This document shows positions 18,144 through 27,589 of a stretch of DNA of 64,000 nt, piece by piece. Below the pieces are notes generated by a model. It did no database searches and had not been told where the DNA came from. It worked only from the letters and a program-made list of their open reading frames with translations. The position numbers were made by a program, and so were the translations under genes. This DNA comes from Clostridium bovifaecis (GTDB lineage: Bacteria > Bacillota > Clostridia > Clostridiales > Clostridiaceae): contig CP046522.1 of assembly GCA_009738435.1 (NCBI GenBank), positions 3,007,249 through 3,071,248 on the forward strand, given 5' to 3'. Each line of letters begins with the position of its first letter. The stretch's first letter is position 1.

Positions 18144-20259
18144 ATATCTTGTAAACATAGAGCTCATGCAGTGCTCTAGTAGCCATAACGTACATAGTTT
18201 TATCTTCACTTGTTTCTTTATTATTTTCACTAATAGCTATTACAGCATCGAATTCTAGCCCTTTTGCAAAGTATGAAGGGATTACTACTTCCCCTTTGTT
18301 ATATACTATATCTTCTCTATCTAAAACCTTTATTTTAACCTTTTCTTTGAGCATTGATGCTATTTTCTTTGTTTCTTCAAGATTCTTACATATTACAGCT
18401 ACACTTTCAAAGCCCTTTTCTCTTAAATTATGAATAGTATCAATTATCTCTTCATTCAACTTTCCCATGCTTAAAAAGTCTTTTTGTACAACCTCTTTCC
18501 CACTTCTAACTATAGGTATGATTTTATCTTCTTTTAAATAATTGTTTGCATATTCCATTATTTCTTTTGTAGATCTATAACTTTTGTTTAAAGGAAAATA
18601 TTCTACATCTTCCAAAACATCTTTAAGTCTCATCATAGGAACTTCATCTAAAGAAGGGATGAGTCTTTGATTTTTATCTCCAACTATTGTATACCCCTTG
18701 CAATTTGTAAGTTCCTTGATCACTTTGAATTGAAGAAGACTGTAGTCTTGTGCTTCATCTATGACAACGTGCTTTATTTCATCCTCTAACTTTAATCCTT
18801 CCAATTTTATTTTCAAATACAAAATTGGCGCTAAATCGTCTATAGTTAGGACCTTATTTCTATTTAATCCATTGTATAGCTCTAAACAACTTTCATTGTC
18901 AAGCCACTCTAATGAACGCTTTGCGTCCATTACACTTTGTATAACTTCTCTTATCATTATTCTTCTTTTAAATGAAAAATCAGCTTCATGTAAGTTTCTT
19001 TGCTCTACATTTAGTTCTTCTAAAGATTTTTTATACCACTTTTCTATTGCCCTTATCTTCTCATCTCTAGTATCTTTAATCTTAGAGAAGAGAATTCTCT
19101 TTATCTTAGCACTTCTTCTAAATAGCGGCATATCTTTATAGTATACAAATAGCTCTTTTATTGCATCCTCTTGCACTATTACCTTCTTATCAAAAGATAA
19201 ATCTTTTATTTTGAAATACTGCCTATTTAGAAGTTCTATAAACTTATCTAATTCCTTTATAAACTTCTCAGATGTCTTAAAAAGCATATCCTTTATAAAT
19301 TCTTCATCTTTATTTATTACTCTCTCCATGTATTCTCTGAAGCTCATTACATTGTTTAAATCTACAATATCTAAAGCGAACTCTGTAAAGGTCTGCTGCC
19401 TAACTCCTATTTCTCCGAGACTTGGAAGCACTGTTGAAATATACTCCATAAATATATCATTTGGTCCTAGTATAAGCACTTTGTCTTGCAAGGCTTTTCT
19501 ATAGTTATATAATAAATAAGCTACTCTATGAAGGGCTATAGTAGTTTTTCCACTTCCCGCTGCTCCATCTACAACTATTGTTTTCTCTCTAGGCTGTCTT
19601 ATTATATTATCTTGTTCTGCTTGTATAGTCATTATTATATCTTTAAGTTTTTCTCCAGCCTTCTTACTTAAAACCATTTGAAGAATTTCATCTTTTACAT
19701 CTAGTTCTGAATCAAACATTCCAACTAGTTTTTCTTTTTTTATTATAAATTGTCTTTTTCCTATAATGTCTACATTTACTTTTCCCAGAGGAGCTTCATA
19801 GTAGGTATCCCCAAGTTTTCCAGCATAAAACAAGGCTGCTATTGGTGCTCTCCAGTCTACTACTACTGGCTCATAGACATCCTCTGGAGTAAGCCCAAAT
19901 CTTCCAACATAGATTTTATCTTCCTCATCAAATTCCTTTTCTTTAAAATCAACTTTTCCAAAGTACGGGGAAGTTTGAAGTATAGTTAGCTCCTTAAATT
20001 TCCTGTCTATAACCTTAAAGCTCTCTTCTGTTACAAATCTTTCGTGATCAAAGTACTCTATTAACTTATCCTCATCATCTCTATATTCTTCTAATGCCTT
20101 TTTTCTAGTCTCTACCAATTGCTCACTTAGACTTGCTCTTTTATTTATATAATTTCTTATTTCCTTTTTAATCAAATCGACAGTATCTTCTACTCTTTGA
20201 TTTTCCATTTCAAATTCAAGTTCTTTTTTTATTTCAAATTCTAATTCTTTATTACTCAC
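18142..20259 (-). CDS. helD: HelD-like RNA polymerase recycling ATPase
   Basis: UvrD/Rep-like superfamily 1 ATPase of about 705 residues. In Bacillus, HelD binds RNA polymerase, inserts arms into its channels and frees stalled or spent complexes. Visible features: an N-terminal coiled coil (about 1-100, Glu/Lys-rich) that enters the secondary channel; Walker A VDGAAGSGKTTIALHRVAYL near residue 235; Walker B VVIDEAQDYSLLQF near 500; SYRSTKEIMEYA near 570; and a C-terminal helicase motif MYVMATRALHELYV. Start is uncertain: ATG at 20268 abuts AAAGGA, so GTG at 20259 (9-base spacing) is preferred. Its stop codon lies in a composite hairpin repeat. Confidence 0.88.
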   Translation of the reverse strand: MSNKELEFEIKKELEFEMENQRVEDTVDLIKKEIRNYINKRASLSEQLVETRKKALEEYRDDEDKLIEYFDHERFVTEESFKVIDRKFKELTILQTSPYFGKVDFKEKEFDEEDKIYVGRFGLTPEDVYEPVVVDWRAPIAALFYAGKLGDTYYEAPLGKVNVDIIGKRQFIIKKEKLVGMFDSELDVKDEILQMVLSKKAGEKLKDIIMTIQAEQDNIIRQPREKTIVVDGAAGSGKTTIALHRVAYLLYNYRKALQDKVLILGPNDIFMEYISTVLPSLGEIGVRQQTFTEFALDIVDLNNVMSFREYMERVINKDEEFIKDMLFKTSEKFIKELDKFIELLNRQYFKIKDLSFDKKVIVQEDAIKELFVYYKDMPLFRRSAKIKRILFSKIKDTRDEKIRAIEKWYKKSLEELNVEQRNLHEADFSFKRRIMIREVIQSVMDAKRSLEWLDNESCLELYNGLNRNKVLTIDDLAPILYLKIKLEGLKLEDEIKHVVIDEAQDYSLLQFKVIKELTNCKGYTIVGDKNQRLIPSLDEVPMMRLKDVLEDVEYFPLNKSYRSTKEIMEYANNYLKEDKIIPIVRSGKEVVQKDFLSMGKLNEEIIDTIHNLREKGFESVAVICKNLEETKKIASMLKEKVKIKVLDREDIVYNKGEVVIPSYFAKGLEFDAVIAISENNKETSEDKTMYVMATRALHELYVYKI

Positions 20260-20331
20260 TCTAATCATTCCTTTATTTGAAATTTAGGTACACTTTTACA
20301 CAGGAGGCTTACGATAGGTATCCATGGAATA

Positions 20332-20363
20332 AAATAGTACAATGTAAACACACTGTACTATTT
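20332..20363 (-). terminator. Terminator of ftsH
   Basis: A 10-bp perfect stem (AAATAGTACA with 20354-20363), 12-base loop and a short minus-strand T-run lie 36 bases beyond the ftsH stop codon. Confidence 0.65.
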
Positions 20364-20364
20364 T

Positions 20365-20390
20365 TAATCACTAATAGCTAGTCTCTAATC
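20365..20390. repeat. GATTAGAGACTAG-type word after ftsH stop
   Basis: Between the ftsH stop and its terminator the minus strand reads GGATTAGAGACTAGC then TATTAGTGATTA. The same words recur, rearranged, at 39350-39373 and 39519-39547. This points to a shared repeat ancestry. Confidence 0.5.
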
Positions 20391-20398
20391 CATACTGA

Positions 20399-22279
20399 CT
20401 ACACCATAGTGTCTTCTTCATCTTTGCCTATACTAACCTTTTCTTCCACAACTTCTTCACTATTTTTGAAGTTATTAACCATTTCCATAAATTCTTCGCC
20501 CATTAAAGTTTCCTTATCTATAAGTCTTTCTGATATAGCAGTTAGTAATTCTCTATTTTCTTCTAGCATATTAATAGCCTTATCATGAGCTTCTTTTATT
20601 ATCTTTAAAGTTTCTTCGTCTGCAAGTGCTGCTGTATTATCGCTACAATTTCTGATGGGTCTTCCGTCAAGATACCTACTTGAAACTGATTCTAATGCCA
20701 TCATATCAAATCTTTCTGTCATGCCGTATATAGTTACCATATTTCTAGCTGTTTGAGTTGCTTTTTCAATATCATTTGAAGCTCCTGTAGAAATAGAATT
20801 AAATTCTACTTCCTCCGCAGCCCTTCCCCCTAACATTACTGTTATTTGGTCTATCATTTCCTCTTTACTTACTAAATACTTTTCCTCTTCTGGAAGCTGC
20901 ATAGTATATCCCAAGGCTCCCATAGTTCTAGGAATTATAGTAATCTTGTGTACTGGATCTGTATGCTTTAATAAAGCTGCAACCAAAGCATGCCCTACCT
21001 CATGGAAAGCAACTATCCTCTTTTCCTTATCAGACATTATTCTGTCTTTCTTTTCTTTACCAGCAATGATGATTTCTACTGCCTCTTCTAAATCTTCCTG
21101 TATAACAGCCTTTCTGCCTTTTTTAACTGCAAGAAGAGCTGCTTCATTTACCATATTGGCAAGGTCAGCTCCAACTGCACCTGGTGTAGACTTTGCAATT
21201 CCCTCTAACTCTACATCATCAGACATCTTAACTTCCTTAGCATGAACCTTTAATATTGCTTCCCTTCCCTTTAAATCTGGGGTGTCTACAATTACTCTCC
21301 TATCAAACCTACCTGGTCTTAACAAAGCCTTATCTAAAACCTCTGGTCTATTTGTTGCAGCAAGAATTACAACTCCCTTCGACGAATCAAATCCATCCAT
21401 CTCTGCTAGAAGCTGATTTAATGTCTGTTCCCTCTCATCATTTCCTCCGCCACCAACAGCGCTATCCCTACTTTTTCCTATAGCATCAATTTCATCTATA
21501 AAAACTATACATGGAGCTTTTTCCTCTGCCTGCTTAAACAAATCTCTAACTCTAGCTGCACCCATACCTACAAACATTTCTACAAAGCTAGAACCAGATA
21601 GGGAAAAGAAGGCTACCTTCGCCTCTCCTGCTACTGCTTTTGCAAGCAATGTTTTACCTGTTCCTGGGGGACCCACAAGCAGCGCTCCCTTTGGAAGTTT
21701 AGCACCTATCTCTACATACTTATCAGGATTATGAAGAAAATCTACAATTTCAACTAGGGACTCTTTTGCTTCATCTTGTCCAGCTACATCATCGAAAGTT
21801 TTGCCTGTTTCATTCTCGCCATAGATTTTAGCATTATTTTTTCCAAATGACATAACTCCACTACCCATTTTCTTTTCTACAGAGCCAAAAATTATCCTTC
21901 CAATAAGCATAAACATTAAAATAGGCAATATCCAATTAACAAAGAATCCTTTTATTGGGTCGTTATTGCTTATAGGTCCATCATAATTTATGTCAGCGGC
22001 CTTTAATTTATCTATTAGAGGTCTTACATTTGTTTTTTCAATATTACTAGTGTATTTTATCTTTTGACTTACTCCTTCTTGCTCCTTTGGAATGATGACT
22101 ATTTGGTTATCTGTTATCTGAACTTCTTTTATAGTTTTTTCTTCTATCATTTTTTCAAAGGCACTATATTTTATGTGCTCGGTTCTAGCGCTCTTAAGTA
22201 CTGAATTTAGTATCAGCAGCAGCGCCATAACTCCAGCTACATAATATACTAGATATTTAAACTTTTTATTTTGAAACAT
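20399..22279 (-). CDS. ftsH: ATP-dependent zinc metalloprotease FtsH
   Basis: Membrane-anchored AAA protease that degrades misfolded or short-lived membrane and regulatory proteins; in spore formers it also supports sporulation. The 626-residue product has TM1 (about 8-25), an extracytoplasmic domain, TM2 (about 105-122), the AAA module with Walker [17 protein letters not shown] (about 205), Walker [13 protein letters not shown] (about 260) and SRH region [20 protein letters not shown], and the zinc protease motif HEVGH near residue 423. I choose the ATG at 22279 because GGGAGGA lies 6 bases upstream; the longer in-frame starts at 22309 lack a ribosome site. It is monocistronic, without the tilS/hpt neighbours seen elsewhere, so it may be an additional copy. 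Confidence 0.96.
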   Translation of the reverse strand: MFQNKKFKYLVYYVAGVMALLLILNSVLKSARTEHIKYSAFEKMIEEKTIKEVQITDNQIVIIPKEQEGVSQKIKYTSNIEKTNVRPLIDKLKAADINYDGPISNNDPIKGFFVNWILPILMFMLIGRIIFGSVEKKMGSGVMSFGKNNAKIYGENETGKTFDDVAGQDEAKESLVEIVDFLHNPDKYVEIGAKLPKGALLVGPPGTGKTLLAKAVAGEAKVAFFSLSGSSFVEMFVGMGAARVRDLFKQAEEKAPCIVFIDEIDAIGKSRDSAVGGGGNDEREQTLNQLLAEMDGFDSSKGVVILAATNRPEVLDKALLRPGRFDRRVIVDTPDLKGREAILKVHAKEVKMSDDVELEGIAKSTPGAVGADLANMVNEAALLAVKKGRKAVIQEDLEEAVEIIIAGKEKKDRIMSDKEKRIVAFHEVGHALVAALLKHTDPVHKITIIPRTMGALGYTMQLPEEEKYLVSKEEMIDQITVMLGGRAAEEVEFNSISTGASNDIEKATQTARNMVTIYGMTERFDMMALESVSSRYLDGRPIRNCSDNTAALADEETLKIIKEAHDKAINMLEENRELLTAISERLIDKETLMGEEFMEMVNNFKNSEEVVEEKVSIGKDEEDTMV

Positions 22280-22502
22280 TCTAAGTCCTCCCATTAGCAT
22301 CAAAATCATTCCATATTATGTATTATGTACATAACTTACTTAATTAATCTATTACCTAGTCTTAATTCATAATGACTATTATACCCTTAATTTTCGCACC
22401 CTACAAGAGCTTTAGCTTATTGATATTTTTTTACATTTAATCAATTAAATATATTTGCATTAAATATTTATTAGAATAATTCAAAATATCCTTATACTTT
22501 TA

Positions 22503-22531
22503 TTGACATTAAAATCAATCAATAATACAAT
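22503..22531 (+). promoter_or_regulatory. Sigma-A type promoter of the dehydratase-like operon
   Basis: TTGACA (22503-22508), a 17-base spacer and TACAAT (22526-22531) form a near-consensus promoter. Transcription would begin near 22538, giving a leader of about 210 bases before the GTG at 22750. The rest of the ftsH to dehydratase gap (22280-22749) is very AT-rich with no gene. Confidence 0.65.
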
Positions 22532-22656
22532 ATTAATAAGGAAAAAAATATATACAATACAAAAATTATTATATTCGTCACAATATAAAATTCTTATGCT
22601 TGAGATCAAAAATATTTTATAGAACTACGTTAATAATATTACTATGTAAACCATAA

Positions 22657-22716
22657 GTCATACATGGAACCAGAAATCTCGTATTTCCCTCCCACCTCCA
22701 TGTATGGCATTTTTTA
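22657..22716 (+). terminator. Terminator-like hairpin in the leader of the dehydratase-like operon
   Basis: Arms 22657-22668 and 22697-22708 pair over 12 positions (CATACATGGA core, one G-U). A nested stem GAAAT-CTCGT-ATTTC sits in the loop (22673-22687), and a T-run follows (22710-22715). It lies about 120 bases into the predicted leader and about 35 bases before the GTG, so it could be an attenuator. I do not recognise a known riboswitch upstream of it. It cannot belong to ftsH, which is transcribed away from it. Confidence 0.65.
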
Positions 22717-22749
22717 TTTCATGAACTGCTTTTTAAGGAAGTGTTTTAA

Positions 22750-24027
22750 GTGAATCTTGTAAAGACTTATGGGAATTTAATAAAAAAATCTATGAATAAT
22801 CCTAAAACTGCCTTAGATTTATTTAAACTTGGATTACACCTTGAAAAACTTAGGCTTTCTATCTTTTCGAATAAATCTCTACCTACATCACTCCAATACT
22901 TAAATAAAATTTGCGTTCAGTATGTTTTAGAGCCTCTAACTCATCCTAGCTCTTCTGCTCTTGTAAATTTATTTGCTCCTACTGAGATACTCCACGCTAT
23001 GGGCATATATCCTCTATTTGTAGAGGCATTTTCCTCATTTCTATCTGGCTTTATAATTGAAGATTATTTTATTGATTATGCTTCAAACTCTGGATTATCT
23101 GAAACCCTATGCTCTTACCACAAAGCATTTTTAGGAGCTATACAATCTCAGCTTATTCCAAAGCCAAAATTTGCAGTAACTTCTTCTATGATCTGTGACG
23201 CAAATATAAATACTTTCTCTTATATAGCTGAAGAATATAATATTCCTTTATATACTGTAGATGTTCCTTATGAATACAGCAAAGAAGCAGAATTCTATGT
23301 AAGTACCCAGCTTAAAGAAATGGTGAAGTTCATTGAAGACTCCACTAATAAAAAACTAAATTTAGATAGATTGAAAGATGTAATAAAGCTAGAAAATCAG
23401 TCTATAAATTATAATAAAAAGTTCTTAGAAAGCTTAAAAGATAAGTATTTCCCAAATACGTTGACTTTAGAGATGTATAAGCTTTTTTTATCTCATGTTG
23501 CTATTGGAAGAGAAGAAACTTATAAATTTTATAAAATGCAGTTAGACGATATAGAACTCTCTCCAAAGAGTCATGGTAAGAGATTCTTATGGGTTCATCT
23601 TCTTCCCTTTTATCATGAATCTTTAATAAAATACTTCAATTTTAATGAGGACTATCAGCTTCTTACCTGTGACTTTAATTTTGACTATATGGAAGAACTG
23701 GATTGCGATCATCCATTTGAAGCCCTAGCTAAAAAAATGCTCTTGAATCAATATAATGGACAATTTCAGATTAAAGCTGATAATATATCATCTATGTGCA
23801 AAGAGCTTAATGCAGATGCCGTTATAAACTTTTGCCATTGGGGCTGTAAGCAATCTAGTGGAGGTACTATGCTATTAAAAGAAACTCTTCGCAAAAATCA
23901 TATACCATTTTTGTCTATGGATGGAGACGGTATTGATAGAAGAAATACAGGAAATGGGCAAATTCAAACTAGACTTGAAGCCTTTTTAGAGATTATAGAA
24001 GCTAACAACAGAAAGAAGGTTATTTGA
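22750..24027 (+). CDS. 2-hydroxyacyl-CoA dehydratase-family subunit (HgdB-like)
   Basis: Iron-sulfur protein of 425 residues in the HgdB/D-component family (2-hydroxyacyl-CoA dehydratases, benzoyl-CoA reductases and the ATP-driven double-cubane reductases). Family features are LVNLFAPTEILHAMGIYPLF (cofactor region, about residues 72-91), an SSMICDANINTF segment near 145, and DAVINFCHWGCKQSSGG near 362. Cys residues in the second and third segments are candidate cluster ligands. GTG at 22750 is 9 bases after AAGGAA. It overlaps the next gene by one base (TGATG), so the two gene products likely form one complex. No CoA transferase, dehydrogenase or ligase is nearby, so a fermentation pathway is not evident. 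Confidence 0.85.
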   Translation: MNLVKTYGNLIKKSMNNPKTALDLFKLGLHLEKLRLSIFSNKSLPTSLQYLNKICVQYVLEPLTHPSSSALVNLFAPTEILHAMGIYPLFVEAFSSFLSGFIIEDYFIDYASNSGLSETLCSYHKAFLGAIQSQLIPKPKFAVTSSMICDANINTFSYIAEEYNIPLYTVDVPYEYSKEAEFYVSTQLKEMVKFIEDSTNKKLNLDRLKDVIKLENQSINYNKKFLESLKDKYFPNTLTLEMYKLFLSHVAIGREETYKFYKMQLDDIELSPKSHGKRFLWVHLLPFYHESLIKYFNFNEDYQLLTCDFNFDYMEELDCDHPFEALAKKMLLNQYNGQFQIKADNISSMCKELNADAVINFCHWGCKQSSGGTMLLKETLRKNHIPFLSMDGDGIDRRNTGNGQIQTRLEAFLEIIEANNRKKVI

Positions 24028-25718
24028 TGATAGGTTATGTTTGTAAGTATACTCCAATTCATATATTAGAAAGCTTTGGGGAAAAGCCTATAAAAATCGA
24101 ACCATTTGTTCATAACTTTGATAAGTCTGATTCTATGATGCATCCTAATATGTGCTTTTATTCAAAATCTACTCTAGAATACCTTTTAAATAGCGAAATA
24201 AATGAGCTAATCTTAGTTAATTGCTGTGATAGCATAAGAAGACTGCATGATGTACTTAAAAATCAAAACAAATTTAAGTTTATTCATTTAATAGACTTGC
24301 CTCATAAGAATACCTGCTGCTCTATTAATCTATTTAAGCACGAACTTTTAAAATTTATAGCTCACTTTGAGGAGTATAGTGGCAAAAGGTTTGATTCTAA
24401 TAAGTTTGGGGAAATCTTGAAGGGACATAAAGAAAAAAGCTCTGACAAATATGAGCACAAAGATGAAGTTTCCATCGCCTTGCTAGGAGCCCGCTCTACC
24501 CCTTTTCTAGTAGATTTTATAGAAAATCGTGGTGCTAATATAAAATTCAACTTTACTTGTACTGGAGATACCGCCTTTTGCAATGATATATCTGAAAATG
24601 AAGATGTATTGAGTTTTTATGCGCAAACTCTCATTAGATCCTTTCCATGTCTTAGAATGACAAATTTAGAAAAACGTTATAATAGCTTAAATGAAAGTAA
24701 AAATCAAATAAATGGTATTATATATCATACTTTAAAATTTTGTGACTTTTACTCCTATGAATATGCAAAATTAAAAAGCAAAATGGACATTCCTATTTTA
24801 AAAATAGAAACAGATTATACAGAACAAAGTGAGGGGCAAATGAAGACAAGAATAGAAGCTTTTATAGAAGCATTAAAATCCAAACAATCCACAGAACTTG
24901 AATGCAGCTCCTCTGTAAATGCGGAAAAAATGTGCCAATTAAAAATTGTCATGGGTATAGATAGCGGCTCTACCTCTACAAACGTAGTAATACTCAGTGA
25001 GACTGCACAAATATTGGCATATTCCATAGTTAAAACTGGTGCTAAAAGCTCAGTTGGAGTTAATAATGCAGTAAACTTAGCTTTAAAAAAGGCTAACTTA
25101 AAATTTGAAGATATCTCTTATATAATATCCACAGGATACGGAAGGGTTTCTATACCCTTTGCTAATGAGCGCATAACTGAAATAACCTGCCACGCTAAAG
25201 GATCCTTCTTCTTAAATCCTACAATTAGAACTATAATAGATATAGGCGGACAAGATAGCAAAGCTATAAAGATTGATGATAATGGAAACATAATAGATTT
25301 TGCTATGAATGACAAATGTGCAGCAGGCACAGGAAGGTTCCTAGAAATGATGGCTAAAACTCTTGAAGTATCTATAGATGAAATGGGTTACCTAGCTTTG
25401 AGTTGGAAGGAAGATATCTCTATAACGAGTATGTGCAGTGTTTTTGCCGAATCAGAGATTATTTCTCTAATTGCTATTAATAAGGAAAAGAGCGATATAA
25501 TTCATGGCCTCTGTAACTCTATAGCAAGCAGAACCCTTTCTCTTGCAGATAGGATAAAGAGACGCGGTGGATATATAATGACTGGAGGAGTAGCTAAAAA
25601 CATAGGGGTTGTAAAAGCCATTGAAGAAAAGCTCGGTGAAAAAATATTTATACCTGCTGAACCTGAAATTGTAGGAGCCTTAGGCGCTGCACTGATTGCT
25701 CTAGATATGAAGAAGTAA
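24027..25718 (+). CDS. HgdB-like subunit fused to a BadF/HgdC-type ATPase activase
   Basis: Two-domain protein of 564 residues. Residues 1 to about 290 form a second dehydratase-like subunit, with YTPIHILESFGEKP, HPNMCFYSKSTLEYLL, LVNCCDSIRRLHDV and a later RSFPCLRM, including candidate cluster cysteines. From about 309 it is an ASKHA-fold activase: phosphate loop MGIDSGSTSTNVVIL, then STGYGRV, the cluster motif NDKCAAGTGRFLEMMA (about 426-441) and SMCSVFAESEII, ending with the nucleotide-binding MTGGVAKNIGVV and PEIVGALGAALIAL. Activases use ATP to inject low-potential electrons into the partner. ATG at 24027 is 7 bases after AAGG. The fusion is uncommon compared with separate hgdC genes and suggests a self-contained ATP-dependent reductase, perhaps of the double-cubane type. 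Confidence 0.85.
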   Translation: MIGYVCKYTPIHILESFGEKPIKIEPFVHNFDKSDSMMHPNMCFYSKSTLEYLLNSEINELILVNCCDSIRRLHDVLKNQNKFKFIHLIDLPHKNTCCSINLFKHELLKFIAHFEEYSGKRFDSNKFGEILKGHKEKSSDKYEHKDEVSIALLGARSTPFLVDFIENRGANIKFNFTCTGDTAFCNDISENEDVLSFYAQTLIRSFPCLRMTNLEKRYNSLNESKNQINGIIYHTLKFCDFYSYEYAKLKSKMDIPILKIETDYTEQSEGQMKTRIEAFIEALKSKQSTELECSSSVNAEKMCQLKIVMGIDSGSTSTNVVILSETAQILAYSIVKTGAKSSVGVNNAVNLALKKANLKFEDISYIISTGYGRVSIPFANERITEITCHAKGSFFLNPTIRTIIDIGGQDSKAIKIDDNGNIIDFAMNDKCAAGTGRFLEMMAKTLEVSIDEMGYLALSWKEDISITSMCSVFAESEIISLIAINKEKSDIIHGLCNSIASRTLSLADRIKRRGGYIMTGGVAKNIGVVKAIEEKLGEKIFIPAEPEIVGALGAALIALDMKK

Positions 25719-25749
25719 TCTTTCATTCATAGAATTTTATATAGCAACT

Positions 25750-25780
25750 AAAAAAGCTGCTGGGTTAATTCGACCCAGCA
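25750..25780 (-). terminator. Terminator of signal peptidase gene, shared by converging genes
   Basis: Arms TGCTGGGT (25758-25765) and ACCCAGCA (25773-25780) pair perfectly, and the lepB stop codon sits in the loop region. Six T bases follow on the minus strand (25755-25750). It is also 30 to 60 bases beyond the activase stop on the plus strand. Confidence 0.85.
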
Positions 25781-26307
25781 ACTGCAGCTTCTCCGTATTT
25801 AAATTTACCAAACCTGTTAAATGGAAATACTATAAACCTAGCTTTACCCTTTATGTAATCTCCTGATATATAATGCTCTTGCCAGTATCTGCTGTCCCAT
25901 GAATTTGCTCTGTTATCTCCCATAAAAAAGTACTGTCCTTCTGGCACCTTAAATTCTCCGCCTTTTCCTCCATTATAAACAACATATGGTTCAGCTTGTT
26001 TTTCTCCGTTTATGTATACACTTCCGCCCTCATCTATCTTTATTTCATCTCCTGGAAGTCCTATCAATCTTTTTATAAGAGTTTCTCCAAGTTCTTCTGA
26101 ATCAAATACTACAATATCTCCTCTTTTTAGATTTTCTTTATTATATACTCTTGTAACAAGCATTCTATACCCTGGTTTTATGGTTGGATACATAGATTTT
26201 GATGGCACTGAAACTTGAAAAAATAAAAATCGATTTATTAAAAAGGCAAGAATAACTGCGGCACCGATAGGTACTATCCAATCTTTAAAGAAATTTTTTG
26301 CTTTCAT
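25765..26307 (-). CDS. lepB: Signal peptidase I
   Basis: Membrane-bound serine protease that cleaves Sec signal peptides outside the membrane. The 180-residue protein has one N-terminal membrane anchor (about 11-30), the catalytic serine in VPSKSMYPTI (Ser38), the general-base lysine in GETLIKRLIGLPGD (Lys79), and the conserved box GDNRANSWDSRYW (about 130-142). This is the compact Bacillus SipS-type layout. AAGGAGAGG precedes the ATG. It is monocistronic. In this window it could process the secreted proteins encoded at 5.3, 34.6 and 44 kb. Confidence 0.95.
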   Translation of the reverse strand: MKAKNFFKDWIVPIGAAVILAFLINRFLFFQVSVPSKSMYPTIKPGYRMLVTRVYNKENLKRGDIVVFDSEELGETLIKRLIGLPGDEIKIDEGGSVYINGEKQAEPYVVYNGGKGGEFKVPEGQYFFMGDNRANSWDSRYWQEHYISGDYIKGKARFIVFPFNRFGKFKYGEAAVAGSN

Positions 26308-26457
26308 AGGTCAACCTCTCCTTTTTTATGTGCTACATAAATCATTTTATCATAAATATAAAAAGTTACCAGTTAAATTTTTATGTATTCTATTTAGCAT
26401 ATATGCATAGCTCCATAAATATAATCAGAGTATAGGTGTATTTATTTTCTCAAACTT

Positions 26458-26535
26458 AATTAAGGTGTGTATCTTTTTTAAATCAATTAAGGTGTATATC
26501 TTTTTTTAAAATTAATTAAAAAGTAAGTACCTTTT
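26458..26535 (+). repeat. About 27-base tandem repeat upstream of cwlJ
   Basis: Two clear copies of AATTAAGGTGTRTATCTTTT begin at 26458 and 26485, and a third degenerate copy (AATTAAAAAGTAAGTACCTTT) follows to 26535. The array lies 50 to 130 bases before the cwlJ start within the 280-base gap 26308-26587. It could hold repeated regulator sites. I found no firm sporulation sigma promoter. Confidence 0.5.
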
Positions 26536-26587
26536 AAAAAGTTATGAATAAATTATATTGTGAGCACAATTAGTGAGGTGAAAATAT

Positions 26588-27031
26588 TTGGCTTATTCAG
26601 ATAGAGAATTGCTGGCTAGGATTATAAGGTGTGAAGCTGGCGGTGAAGGAGATAATGGGATGAAAGCCGTAGCCTCTGTTGTTATGAATCGAGTAAGAGT
26701 TCCTTATGGTGAATATCAAAGAGTAGGTCAAGGTAGCATTAGAAAAATAATATATCAAAAAGGTCAATTTGATTGTGTACGTTCAATACTTGGGGGGCAA
26801 CCTAATCCTCAAACTATTTGGGCTAATCCACCACAAGACATACATTTTCAGATAGCAGATTGGGCAATATCTGGACAGCGTCTTTTTACTACTGGAGCTT
26901 CATTATGGTACTTTAATCCATTCCAGCCTACTTGCCCGTATTATTTCCCTAGAAATAGAACAGGCTCTTTCCAAGTAAGAGTAGGAGATCATTGTTTCTA
27001 TAATCCAACAGAACTTTATTCACAAACTTAG
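26588..27031 (+). CDS. cwlJ: Spore cortex-lytic enzyme, CwlJ/SleB hydrolase_2 family
   Basis: Cell wall hydrolase of 147 residues that consists of the catalytic domain only, as CwlJ does (SleB is longer, with a signal peptide and a binding domain). Motifs: DRELLARIIRCEAGGEG with the catalytic glutamate (about Glu15), AVASVVMNRV, and SLWYFNP near residue 112. In Bacillus CwlJ sits in the spore coat/cortex boundary and degrades cortex during germination. No signal peptide is seen, as expected for a mother-cell protein. Start is TTG at 26588, 7 bases after GAGGTG. It is followed 50 bases later by the gerQ-like gene, the same pairing as in Bacillus, which strongly supports the call. Confidence 0.88.
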   Translation: MAYSDRELLARIIRCEAGGEGDNGMKAVASVVMNRVRVPYGEYQRVGQGSIRKIIYQKGQFDCVRSILGGQPNPQTIWANPPQDIHFQIADWAISGQRLFTTGASLWYFNPFQPTCPYYFPRNRTGSFQVRVGDHCFYNPTELYSQT

Positions 27032-27081
27032 TTATAATTTTACAATTATAATATACATTAATTTATCAAGGAGGCCACTTT

Positions 27082-27579
27082 ATGGAAGATTGGTTAGATT
27101 TCGATTATAGGCAGATGCCTGAAGTGCAAAACCCAATGTATGGTCAGTTGCCAATGATGCCATGGTGTCAACAAGCAATGATGCCCTATCAGCAAATGCC
27201 TGTTATGCCTTATCAACAAACAGCTGTGCCAACTGCTCCTATGCCTGGTGCACAAATGCCTACGACTGAAGGAGAAGGAGGACCTGACTTTGAAATGGAA
27301 CCTGGTGCTCCAGTTCAACAAAATAGAAATTATCTTCAAGGTTACTTAAGAACACAGCTTGGCAAATCCATGAGAGTTGAATTTTTAATAGGGACTAGTA
27401 TACTTACTGACCGTGTAGGAACTTTAGTTGAAGTTGGAATAGACCATATAGCATTGGTTCCTTTTAACTCAAACGATTTACAAATAGCAGATCTTTATTC
27501 TATAAAATTTGTAGAAGTATTCGGTGGAGCTAGGGATTTACCATCACATCTTCAACCAACTACTACAGCGCCTAGATAA
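27082..27579 (+). CDS. gerQ: Spore coat protein GerQ
   Basis: 165 residues. The first 75 or so are Met/Pro/Gln/Tyr-rich and low in complexity (QMPVMPYQQ-type repeats), as in coat proteins. The C-terminal region (about 82-155) matches the GerQ domain: NYLQGYLRTQLGKSMRVEF, GTLVEVGIDHIALVP and LYSIKFVEVF. In Bacillus, GerQ is a transglutaminase-crosslinked coat protein needed to place CwlJ in the spore. The adjacency to a CwlJ gene supports the same role. AAGGAGG is well placed before the ATG. Confidence 0.82.
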   Translation: MEDWLDFDYRQMPEVQNPMYGQLPMMPWCQQAMMPYQQMPVMPYQQTAVPTAPMPGAQMPTTEGEGGPDFEMEPGAPVQQNRNYLQGYLRTQLGKSMRVEFLIGTSILTDRVGTLVEVGIDHIALVPFNSNDLQIADLYSIKFVEVFGGARDLPSHLQPTTTAPR

Positions 27580-27589
27580 AATTCATAAG

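Noticed and set aside
26458..26535. CRISPR-like array upstream of cwlJ
   Set aside because: The copies are directly adjacent, diverged and AT-rich, without unique spacers.
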